From: Armatimonadota bacterium
Lineage (GTDB): Bacteria > Armatimonadota > Fimbriimonadia > Fimbriimonadales > Fimbriimonadaceae
Assembly: GCA_022563855.1 (NCBI GenBank)
Contig: JADFMN010000008.1
Coordinates: 62,001-126,000 of the forward strand
Reading direction: 5' to 3'
DNA: 64,000 bases
The position numbers were made by a program, and so were the translations under genes. Of the stretch, positions 16,404 to 24,418 are shown one piece after another. Position 1 is the first letter of the stretch. Every line of letters starts with the position of its first letter. Below the pieces are notes generated by a model. That model did not search any database. It saw only the letters and a list, made by a program, of their open reading frames with translations, and was not told the origin of the DNA.

Positions 16404-17450
16404 ATGCTGATAGCTCTCGCCGCCATTGCCTTGGCGCAGGACGACGTATTTGACGGGTGGCCGGACTCGCTGTCCGTTCCTTTAGTCAGCAGGGAGAGCC
16501 ACCTGCGCAACGTGCGCCAGGTGACGTTCGGCGGGCAGAACGCCGAGGCGTACTGGAACCTGGACGGCACCAAGATCGTGTGGCAGTCCACCCAGCCGGG
16601 ATTCCCAGACGAGCAGATTTTCGTCATGGACGCGGACGGCAGCAACAAGACCCTGGTCAGCACCGGCCTCGGGCGCTGCACGTGCGGCTACTTTTCGCCG
16701 GATGGCCAGTACGTGTACTTCAGCTCGAGCCACCGAACGATGAAGGGCAAGCAGCCGCCTGTCGACCACAGCCTCGGCTACGTTTGGATGGTCAACCCGG
16801 CGTTCGACCTGTACCGCCGCGACGTCGGTACGTGGAAACTCGAATCGGTTTTGAGCCTCCCCGGATACCTGGCCGAGACGACGCTGGCGCCTGGCGGCCA
16901 GTACATGACGTTCACCAGCGATTTCGAAGGCGATCTAGACATCTACCGCGCCGACTTGAACGGGTTTGGAGTCAAGAAGCTGACCGACGAGTTCGGCTAC
17001 GACGGCGGCCCGTTCGTCAGTTGGGACGGAAAGACGATCGTCTTCCGCCGCAGCCCGCTGGACATGACCGCGGAGGAGCGCGGCGACTACTCCCGGCTGC
17101 TCGCCGACCACATGGTTCGCCCAGGCGAAATGGAGGTCTGGATCATGAACGCGGACGGCTCGAACAAGCGCCAGATCACCCACCTCGGCGGAGCTAACTT
17201 CGCGCCGTTCCTACACCCCGACGGCGAGACGATCATCTTCGGCTCGAACCACACCGACCCGCGCGGGCGCGAGTTCGAGCTGTACACGATCAACGTCGAC
17301 GGCACAGGACTGGAGCGGATCACGTTTATCGACGAGTTCGACGGGTTCCCGATGTTCAGCCGCGACGGCAAGAAGCTCATCTGGGCCAGCAACCGGTACA
17401 ACAAAGTCCAGGGCGAGACGAACATCTTCGTCGCCGACTGGGTTGACTAG
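16404..17450 (+). CDS. Exported TolB-like PD40 beta-propeller protein
   Basis: 348 residues with a short signal (MLIALAAIALAQ). The mature protein is built of PD40/WD40-like blades: AYWNLDGTKIVWQS, IFVMDADGSNKTLV, YFSPDGQYVYFSS, DIYRADLNGFGVKKL, VWIMNADGSNKRQIT, FLHPDGETIIFGSN, LYTINVDGTGLERIT, MFSRDGKKLIWASN. This resembles TolB C-terminal propellers and related periplasmic scaffolds, but the TolB N-terminal domain is absent. It sits between the P5-P1 and P8-P6 blocks on the opposite strand and overlaps the P6 stop (shared CTAG). A role as binding partner of the STN proteins is possible from location only. Confidence 0.85.
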   Translation: MLIALAAIALAQDDVFDGWPDSLSVPLVSRESHLRNVRQVTFGGQNAEAYWNLDGTKIVWQSTQPGFPDEQIFVMDADGSNKTLVSTGLGRCTCGYFSPDGQYVYFSSSHRTMKGKQPPVDHSLGYVWMVNPAFDLYRRDVGTWKLESVLSLPGYLAETTLAPGGQYMTFTSDFEGDLDIYRADLNGFGVKKLTDEFGYDGGPFVSWDGKTIVFRRSPLDMTAEERGDYSRLLADHMVRPGEMEVWIMNADGSNKRQITHLGGANFAPFLHPDGETIIFGSNHTDPRGREFELYTINVDGTGLERITFIDEFDGFPMFSRDGKKLIWASNRYNKVQGETNIFVADWVD

Positions 17451-19447
17451 CGGGGCGGGTCTTGCAGCTTGCGCAGCTCGGCTTCGAGCGCGGCCTGGTA
17501 CTGGTCGCGGAAAGACTGCGACAAGTCGTCGAACTCGACCATCTCGTCGCCCTCGTAGATCGCCGGGACGAAGTACGACGCGAGGTGAACCTCGCTCCCG
17601 CCCGAGATCACGCTCATGAGAATTCCCTGCTCCTCGACGACCCGGAAAACACGATCGTTATTGGGAACTGGCAATCCTGCCCGTTCTGCCATAGCGCCCA
17701 GATACGCGAGGCCCCCCATCGACCTCGGCTGTAGCGGGACTGTGGCGCGACCCCGGTTGCGCCCACGGAAAAACGTGGTGGTCAGCCGTACGGTTTGCAC
17801 TCGAATGGCTAGGCCGCTTGTTCGTATATTGCGGAGCCGACTCTTCTCCTCGGCCATATGCTGACTGGTGATCGGCCCTTCGGCTGTGCGCAGCAGCAGG
17901 CCCCAAACGTCTATGTTCACTCTAGTTCCGAAGATCGATTCGAGAAGCGCCAACTGCTCCTCGTCCAATTCGGCTAGGCTGAAGATTGCGCCGCCAGTCC
18001 TCGCCCTGCCGCGGTCGCCGTCGGTCATCTTTGAATAGAACGACAGCAGATCCGTCGAGTCCGACCTCGAACTCCGCACGGTTCGACTGAGGGCAGACAG
18101 TCGATTCAAGAGGGAAGATACGAACAAAGTACTGCTGCTGCTAACGACGTGAGCAAGCGGAGTGAGCGTGTCCCTCTTGCGCTCGCGGAACGCCTTGAAC
18201 GAGTTCGCAAACTCCTGTCGGCCAACGCGGTCTCGCCTAGCCTGCGCGGGGGTTATCGCAGTGACGATCGTCGCGTCGGGCAGTCGCCGCTGCTCGTAGA
18301 ACACTCGAAAAATGATGTCCAGCGCGTCGTCGATCGAAATCTCGTTGTATCGCGCCAGGCGCCCGGTGCCGATCCAGTCCAGCGGCACGACCACAAAGCT
18401 CTCGCCGCTCTGCTCTGCGGCCTGTATGACGATCTCAGAGACCGCCAACTCCAGAAAGTCGTGCTCCTTGGGGTTCAAGTAGATCTCGAGCAGCTCTTCC
18501 GACGGTTGATCGGGCGACAGCGCGCCGTTCGTTGGAGGTGGGCGCACCCGCCAGGACTGCTTGGCGAGTTCGCTGACTTCGATCGACGCGTTCAGCCCGT
18601 CTGGCCACTGCATGTCAGTTACGTAGAGTTCCAGCGGTCCATCGAAGAACCGAACGATTTCGACGTCAACCGGTATGTCGGTCCTTGGAGCCCTGATCGT
18701 GGCCATCAGATCAAATCCGTGCGTCATGATCGTTACGCGAACGTCTTGCAAGCTCGGAGAAACTCGCCCCATGCCCGCGACCGGGGCGGCGGTTGCCGCC
18801 CGTAGTTCGAGCAGTTCCATCAGAGCGTTCTGATCCTGGATAAACTCAGCGAGGATAGGTCGGGCGGAGTTGGGAAGCTGCCGCGTTCCAAAGCCGCCGG
18901 TCACAGAAAACGTCACCGGCACGCCGAGCGGCAGGCTGGCAAGAAATTCCGCGTCCGATTCCTTGGCAAGGCGAGCAAGCGCTCGTCCGCCCGGCAGCAT
19001 CGCCCGCATCGCTTCGCCCTCACTATATGTTCTTCCGTCCGCTGCGGTCTCAAACAGCACCTTGATGAACTGCGCCACCTGCTCTCCGACCAGTCTGTCG
19101 GGAATCTCGATCTGCTCCTGGATTCCCCGGATGGACCGTGAGTAAACTGCTAAGTCCGTGCGCTCGTCCTCTAGCTCCTGCGCGTGGCTGCGGTGCAGGA
19201 TCAGTTTGCCGTCGTCCTCGATCCACGAGGCGTTCATGGCGTCGGCGAGGAGCTGCTTCGCTCTCTCCGCGGTCGCGTCGCGGAAGGCGACGATCACATA
19301 GTCCCGCGACATAGTGCCGTCGGCCTTCATCTCCTCCCCGAACGCCTCCGCCATCGCCTCGACGACGCGAGCGACCGGCGCGCCCTTGTGGTCGAAGTCG
19401 AACGTCTTCTGTTGAACCGCCAGCGCTAACGCAATGCAAGTCAGCAT
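17447..19447 (-). CDS. P6: exported double-STN-module protein
   Basis: 666 residues. Signal MLTCIALALAVQ. STN-1 at 14-86 (KTFDFDHKGAPVARVVEAM, DYVIVAFRDATAERAKQLL, KLILHRSHAQELEDER) belongs to a second subtype shared with P7. STN-2 at 331-400 is the most recognisable of all (IVIQAAEQSGESFVVVPL, NEISIDDALDIIFRVF, DATIVTAITP) and supports the STN reading of the central segment. Later come LLSFYSKMTDGDRGRARTGG and a C-terminal domain ending YEGDEMVEFDDLSQSFRDQY and LRKLQDPPR. It is the last gene of the P8-P7-P6 block, 6 bp after P7. Unlike P7 and P8 it lacks the C-terminal tail. Function unknown. Confidence 0.83.
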   Translation of the reverse strand: MLTCIALALAVQQKTFDFDHKGAPVARVVEAMAEAFGEEMKADGTMSRDYVIVAFRDATAERAKQLLADAMNASWIEDDGKLILHRSHAQELEDERTDLAVYSRSIRGIQEQIEIPDRLVGEQVAQFIKVLFETAADGRTYSEGEAMRAMLPGGRALARLAKESDAEFLASLPLGVPVTFSVTGGFGTRQLPNSARPILAEFIQDQNALMELLELRAATAAPVAGMGRVSPSLQDVRVTIMTHGFDLMATIRAPRTDIPVDVEIVRFFDGPLELYVTDMQWPDGLNASIEVSELAKQSWRVRPPPTNGALSPDQPSEELLEIYLNPKEHDFLELAVSEIVIQAAEQSGESFVVVPLDWIGTGRLARYNEISIDDALDIIFRVFYEQRRLPDATIVTAITPAQARRDRVGRQEFANSFKAFRERKRDTLTPLAHVVSSSSTLFVSSLLNRLSALSRTVRSSRSDSTDLLSFYSKMTDGDRGRARTGGAIFSLAELDEEQLALLESIFGTRVNIDVWGLLLRTAEGPITSQHMAEEKSRLRNIRTSGLAIRVQTVRLTTTFFRGRNRGRATVPLQPRSMGGLAYLGAMAERAGLPVPNNDRVFRVVEEQGILMSVISGGSEVHLASYFVPAIYEGDEMVEFDDLSQSFRDQYQAALEAELRKLQDPPR

Positions 19448-19453
19448 GGTTTC

Positions 19454-21571
19454 CTACTGCCTAGTCAATCTTATACGACGATCTGCCGACGGAAAACGTA
19501 ACGCATCATCGTTCTTCATAAGGGTGTCGGCCAGAAGAGCCCATTGCACGGCAGACAGTGGCGGCGGGTCTTGCAGCTTGCGCAGTTCGACTTCTAGCGC
19601 GGCCTGATACTGATCGCGGAAAGACTTCGGCAAGTCATTGAGCGGAACCATCTCGTCACCCTCGTAGATCGCCGGGACGAAGTACGACGTGAGGTGAACC
19701 TCGCTCCCGCCGGAGATCACGCTCATCAGAATTCCCTGCTCCTCGACGATCCGATACAAATACGGCTCATCTGACAGCGACAATCCCGCGCGCTGGGCGG
19801 CCGCGCCACGACCGGCGAGGCGACCGATCGACGTCGCGCTGGCCTGTAGAAAGCCAAAATTCGTGTCGTGCCGAACGTAGAACGGAGTGCTCATCCGGAC
19901 GGTCTCCACTCGAATCGAAATCTCGCTCGACGCGAGATCGCGCAGCCACCTAGACTCCTGTCGGGATCGGTCGTAGGCACCGTCGTTCCAGCCGCTAATG
20001 CGCCTCGTGAACGCCCCGGCTCCACTGCCCGGGCCATCGCCGAGCCTGTGGCCGTAGGCGGAGGCGACGAGCACCAACATCTCTTCGTCTAAATCGACCA
20101 GTTTGAAAACTGCGCCACCAGTTCTCGCCCTGCTTCGTTCGCCTTCGTTCATCTTCGCATAGAACGCCAACAGGTCGAGCGACCCGTAGTCCGTCGTGCT
20201 GATAGTCCGGCTGAGCATTGTCATGAACGATAAAATACTGGTGGCCCGTATGCTGCTGCAACTGGCGTAAAGGTCGGCCAGCGGGGATAGAGTGTCCCTG
20301 CTTCGATTGCGGAACGCCTTGAGCGAGTTCGCAAACTCCCGCCGACCGACGTGCCCTTGCCTCGCCAGCAGAGGAGTCATCGGCGTGACAACCACTGCAT
20401 CGGCCAATTCGACTTGCTGATAAAGCATCAGAAACATCAAGTCTAGGGCGTCCTCAAGCGAGATTTCCTTATAGCGAGACAGGCGAATGTCAAGGGTCCA
20501 GTCGTACGGTACGGCTACAAAGCTCTTACCGCTCTGGTCGGCAGCCTGCTTGACGATTTCAGAAATCGCAAGCTCCAGGAAGTCGTGCTCCTTCGGGTTC
20601 AGATACACTTCGAGCAACTCCTTTGACGGCTGATTGGGAGACTTTGTTAGCGGAGTCGTAGGAGGACGAAGCCAAGTTCGCTCCATCGCGATCGCGCTGA
20701 GATTGAGCAGCCCGTCCAGGCCATCTGGCCACTGCTTCGAACCGTAGTAGAGGTCTGAGGGGGCCTCGAAAGATAGGCTGACATCGACGTGTCTCCGTTC
20801 GTCGATTTTTGGCGAGGTCAGCCTGACCCTCAGTCCAGTTCTTGTCAGCATGATGGTGACTCGAACGTCTTGCACGTTTGTTGAAACTCGCCCCATGTCC
20901 AGCAGCGGGTCGACGGTCGCGGCTCGCAGTTCGAGCAAATCCACCAAACCGTTTTGATCCTGGATGAACTCACCGAGGACTGCTCGCGCCGAACTGGGAA
21001 GTTGGCGCTTGCCGAAACCGCCTGCCACAGAGAACACAATCGGCACACGGAGCGGCAGCTTCGCGAGGAACTCTGCATCCAACTCTCTGACAAGCCGCGC
21101 AACTGCGCGGCTGCCGGGCAGCTTCGCAGTCATCGTCTCGAGCACGCTGACAGAAATTCTGGTTCCGGTGGAGTCGTACAGCGTCTTGAAGAAACGGATC
21201 GCCTTCTCTCCGACCAGCCGGTCCGGAACTTCTAGCTCCTCCTGTATGGCCCGGATGAACCGCGCCAGCACTTCGAGGTCCGTGCGTCCGTCCTCCAGCT
21301 CCTGCGCGTGGCTGCGGTGCAGGATCAGCTCGCCGTCTTTCTCGACCCAAGAGGCATTGAGCGCGTCGGCGAGGAGCTCCTTCGCTCTCTCTGCTGTCGT
21401 GTGGCGAAAGGCGACGATGACGTAATCCCGCGACATCGTGCCGTCGGCCTTCAGCTCTTCCCCAAACGCCTCCGCCATCGCCGCAACGACCCGCGCAACC
21501 GGCGCGCCCTTGTGGTCGAAGTCAAACGTCTTCTGTTGAACCGCCAGCGAGAGAAGAATGCAAGTCAGCAT
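19454..21571 (-). CDS. P7: exported double-STN-module protein, closest paralogue of P6
   Basis: 705 residues, collinear with P6: signal MLTCILLSLAVQ, STN-1 at 14-86 (KTFDFDHKGAPVARVVAAM, ELILHRSHAQELEDGR), STN-2 at about 335-404 (IVKQAADQSGKSFVAVPY, EISLEDALDLMFLM), then LLAFYAKMNEGERSRARTGG. Beyond the common LRKLQDPP it has an extra tail of about 34 residues (ALLADTLMKNDDALRFPSA, then DRRIRLTRQ) also found in P8. P6 and P7 remain highly similar at the DNA level over the 3' part, implying fairly recent duplication or gene conversion. Spacing of 6 bp on each side within the block indicates cotranscription. Confidence 0.83.
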   Translation of the reverse strand: MLTCILLSLAVQQKTFDFDHKGAPVARVVAAMAEAFGEELKADGTMSRDYVIVAFRHTTAERAKELLADALNASWVEKDGELILHRSHAQELEDGRTDLEVLARFIRAIQEELEVPDRLVGEKAIRFFKTLYDSTGTRISVSVLETMTAKLPGSRAVARLVRELDAEFLAKLPLRVPIVFSVAGGFGKRQLPSSARAVLGEFIQDQNGLVDLLELRAATVDPLLDMGRVSTNVQDVRVTIMLTRTGLRVRLTSPKIDERRHVDVSLSFEAPSDLYYGSKQWPDGLDGLLNLSAIAMERTWLRPPTTPLTKSPNQPSKELLEVYLNPKEHDFLELAISEIVKQAADQSGKSFVAVPYDWTLDIRLSRYKEISLEDALDLMFLMLYQQVELADAVVVTPMTPLLARQGHVGRREFANSLKAFRNRSRDTLSPLADLYASCSSIRATSILSFMTMLSRTISTTDYGSLDLLAFYAKMNEGERSRARTGGAVFKLVDLDEEMLVLVASAYGHRLGDGPGSGAGAFTRRISGWNDGAYDRSRQESRWLRDLASSEISIRVETVRMSTPFYVRHDTNFGFLQASATSIGRLAGRGAAAQRAGLSLSDEPYLYRIVEEQGILMSVISGGSEVHLTSYFVPAIYEGDEMVPLNDLPKSFRDQYQAALEVELRKLQDPPPLSAVQWALLADTLMKNDDALRFPSADRRIRLTRQ

Positions 21572-21577
21572 GGTGAT

Positions 21578-23716
21578 TTACTGCCTCACCGATCTTATAC
21601 GACGATCTGCCAGCGAAGAACGTAACGCATCGCCGTTCTTCATAGCCGCGTCAGCTAGAAGAGCGCGCGGATCGCTCGGCAAACCCGGCGGATCCTGCAT
21701 CATCTTCTTCATCTCTTCGATCTGAGCACGGAACGGCTCGTAGATCGAAGGCGGGACTTCCCCGAACCCGAAAGTCTCATAACCTTCCTTGACGGGAACC
21801 TCCCAGTAGCTCGAGACCAGATGCCAGCGGCCGCCAGCTCTGATCTTGATTTCGAGAACGATCCTCTCCTTGACCAAGAACTGATTCATCGTAGCCCAAC
21901 CACCGTTGCCCAGCTCTTTCGACGCGACCAAAGCGAACAGCGAATTGCTGAAGATTGCCTGCAGATACTGCCGCTGGCCTTGCATAGATTGGCCGACGAG
22001 CACCGGCTCTCTGCGCAGTTCGACGAGCAGCCCGTCTGGCAGCCTGTTCTGCGCGACCATCCGGCGCACGGCAACAATCTTATCGCGCCTCTCCCCCATT
22101 CCGGGCCCAACTTCCAGACTGATTTCGCCAGGGCGGCCGACGTTGCCAACGTCCATCAACGTGAAGTACCAGTCCCGCTGCGAATCCGCAGACAACGACG
22201 CCCAGTCCACGAAGACGCCACCGTCGCGAGCCCTGGATTTCTGAGAATCGCTCAACGACCCGTACAGCCGAACCGGAACCTGGTAGTTCGACGCATACGG
22301 CCGCAAATACTCGATCCTGGTTACGAGCGACGATACATCTCGCCGGTCGTAGGCAACCGCCTCCCGGCTCGACCCTGCGATCAGCCTAGCGTACGCCTCG
22401 AAGTCGTCTCCGTGCTTCAGGCCGTCCCTGACCATCGCAGAGTACAGGTCGCGCGGAACGCGAGCCCTTCTCGTCTTCGCCGGATCTGCGGGTCTGACCA
22501 GCAGCACCTCGTCCCGCTCCTCGATTAGGCTGTCACCCCGTCCGATGACGAGATCGAACACCCAGCCCAGCTGCCCCTCCATGTTCCGTATCAGCGCCCG
22601 GAAGTTCGTCCAGTGTTTATCCTGCAGCAGCGCGACCACGCTCTTGCCGAGCGATTCGCCCGCCTGCACCGTGATCGGGTGCGAGCCGAGATGCAGGGGC
22701 TCGAAATCCTTGGAAGTGAAGAACTTCGCAACGACCTCTGGCACGTCCTGCGTCAGCTTGCCCGGCCCCAATCGGCCTGGAGCGCGGAGAGGCAAAAAGC
22801 CTAGAGTGAGTTCAGGCAAAACGCAAGGCGCCCACCACTCTTCGTGCGTGCTCGGCTTGTACGCATACGGCGGTGTCTCCGGACTGCTGATTCTCACCGT
22901 ACGAGCGATCCTCGGTTCGCCCCACCGCATCTGAATCGTCGGCACGAGGCCCTGCGGTTGCCGCCGTATCGTGAGCACACCGGTGAAGGCACCTGAATCC
23001 CAGTCGCCCGGCCCGATCTGCCTCCACAACTGGACTCTGCTGACATCGACCCCGCGGCTTTGCATCGCCGCAGCGTACAGCCTGTCTTCCCTTTCATAAT
23101 CCCCGGCGAAAGTCGACGTCTGGCGCGGCAAGCGCGGGTCGGCCGACGCGTTGTCGAACGGCAAGTAGACGGTCACTCCCTGCGGCATGTCGAAGAACGG
23201 GCTCGGGTCGAACTCGCGCAACAGCCTGACCGCCATCCTGTGCCCTGGCGTGAGCTTTGCGATTTCGTGCGGCGGGTAATTAAATCTCCGAATCCGGGCC
23301 TGATCTGCTGACGCGTCCTGAAGCATGAACGCGAGGCTGTCGGCTCCGTCAGCGTTGAGCGGCGGCGGGACTTCGGTCGATCGGTACTTCTGCGCCCATT
23401 CAGCAAGCCTTCTGTCGCTGGACTCCTTCTCTTGGCGAAGCTCGGTCGCCTTCGACCTCGTCAGCCGCAACACACCCTTGTCCAACTGCCACTCACCCTC
23501 GACGACGTGCGCGATCCACTCCATCGCCTGCTCTTGCGTCGCATCCGCGAGGTGGACGACCAGGATGTCGTCCCTGAGGTTTCCGTCGGCGCGCATCTCG
23601 ACGCCGATACCCTCGCCGAGCGCCTTAACGATCACCGGCGCAGGCGCTGCGCGGTGGTCGAAATCGAACGTCTTCTGTTGGGCGATAACATAGCAGGCGG
23701 CAAGCGCGGCAAGCAT
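21578..23716 (-). CDS. P8: exported double-STN-module protein, first gene of the three-gene block
   Basis: 712 residues. Signal MLAALAACYVIAQ. STN-1 at 15-87 (KTFDFDHRAAPAPVIVKAL, DDILVVHLADATQEQAM, GVLRLTRSKATEL). STN-2 at about 338-410 (ITVQAGESLGKSVVALLQ, RDEVLLVRP), then KTRRARVPRDLY and VRLYGSLSDSQKSRARDGG. The C-terminal domain (IVLEIKIRAGGRWHLVSSY) is followed by MMQDPPGLPSD and the tail ALLADAAMKNGDALRSSLAD shared with P7. GGAG lies 5 bp before the ATG. It heads the P8-P7-P6 block. Its signal and STN-1 resemble P6/P7, while the body is divergent. Function unknown. Confidence 0.83.
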   Translation of the reverse strand: MLAALAACYVIAQQKTFDFDHRAAPAPVIVKALGEGIGVEMRADGNLRDDILVVHLADATQEQAMEWIAHVVEGEWQLDKGVLRLTRSKATELRQEKESSDRRLAEWAQKYRSTEVPPPLNADGADSLAFMLQDASADQARIRRFNYPPHEIAKLTPGHRMAVRLLREFDPSPFFDMPQGVTVYLPFDNASADPRLPRQTSTFAGDYEREDRLYAAAMQSRGVDVSRVQLWRQIGPGDWDSGAFTGVLTIRRQPQGLVPTIQMRWGEPRIARTVRISSPETPPYAYKPSTHEEWWAPCVLPELTLGFLPLRAPGRLGPGKLTQDVPEVVAKFFTSKDFEPLHLGSHPITVQAGESLGKSVVALLQDKHWTNFRALIRNMEGQLGWVFDLVIGRGDSLIEERDEVLLVRPADPAKTRRARVPRDLYSAMVRDGLKHGDDFEAYARLIAGSSREAVAYDRRDVSSLVTRIEYLRPYASNYQVPVRLYGSLSDSQKSRARDGGVFVDWASLSADSQRDWYFTLMDVGNVGRPGEISLEVGPGMGERRDKIVAVRRMVAQNRLPDGLLVELRREPVLVGQSMQGQRQYLQAIFSNSLFALVASKELGNGGWATMNQFLVKERIVLEIKIRAGGRWHLVSSYWEVPVKEGYETFGFGEVPPSIYEPFRAQIEEMKKMMQDPPGLPSDPRALLADAAMKNGDALRSSLADRRIRSVRQ

Positions 23717-23827
23717 CGTTCTCCCGGGTCTCTACCTACCATTCTAACAGAGTTGTCCAGTATCAACGACTGGGTGAGCCCGACGAGCGGTGCCAGTCTC
23801 TACAGGGTGGCGACTTTCAAGTACGCC

Positions 23828-24274
23828 CTAGTCGATGGCCGGTTCCAGAGTCTCACCGACCGGATCGACCATTTCGCCGGGGATCGTGCCAGTGCTTTCG
23901 ACCGGCTGTGGAGCCTGAGTCGGAGGCGCGGCGCTCGAAAAAAGGAGCGCTGCAAAAACCCCGAGCACCATCAGCAGCACAAACGCCGCTATTGCGATGG
24001 CGTAGACGTTGCGGTTCTTGCTCCGCACCTGCTCCATGCCTTGGTCCTGCCGCAGCGCGGGGGCTCGCTCCTTGCGAATCTGGGCGAGAATCCCCTCGAT
24101 GCGCTCTGGCAGCACGTTCAAGCCCTCTGCCAAATCCTTGACAGTCGGCGACGTGGCGCGCCCCTCCAACTCCTGCTGGCGCATCTCCTCGTCTTCCCGG
24201 AATCGCAGGATGACCTCATCGACCTCATCGGCCGTCAACCTCTGTCCAGGATCTTCTCGCAGGCCCTCGTCCAT
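23828..24274 (-). CDS. Single-pass membrane protein with N-terminal HTH-like segment
   Basis: 148 residues from ATG 24274, with GGGA about 6 bp upstream; a TTG 12 bp earlier is less likely. Residues 1-70 are charged and helical, and contain TVKDLAEGLNVLPERIEGIL, which looks like a helix-turn-helix. After a basic stretch (RQDQGMEQVRSKNR) comes one transmembrane helix (YAIAIAAFVLLMVLGVFAAL) and a short Pro-rich outer segment. The topology (cytoplasmic helical domain, one membrane pass, small outer tail) resembles anti-sigma or membrane-bound regulators, but no family is recognised. It lies between P8 and P9 on their strand and could regulate them; this is inference from position. Confidence 0.6.
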   Translation of the reverse strand: MDEGLREDPGQRLTADEVDEVILRFREDEEMRQQELEGRATSPTVKDLAEGLNVLPERIEGILAQIRKERAPALRQDQGMEQVRSKNRNVYAIAIAAFVLLMVLGVFAALLFSSAAPPTQAPQPVESTGTIPGEMVDPVGETLEPAID

Positions 24275-24344
24275 CGCCGTTCCCAATTATACGCCTTGCA
24301 CTGGAAGCCGGTTGCCGCGTGATCTTGTTCCTAGTTGTCCCAAT

Positions 24345-24397
24345 GGTTTAGGTCAAACGGTATTGAATCCCACGCCTTCGCTCGCCCTAAACCGTTT
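24345..24397. repeat. Short inverted and direct repeats downstream of P9
   Basis: GGTTTAGG (24345-24352) is the inverse of CCTAAACC (24386-24393), and AAACGG (24355-24360) of CCGTTT (24392-24397). The string TTTAGGTCAAACGGTATT resembles TTTAGGTTCAAAAAGGGTATT at 26564-26584, upstream of P9. They could be a weak terminator or element edges. Confidence 0.35.
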
Positions 24398-24418
24398 CTA
24401 CTCACTGGCGACTGCAGG

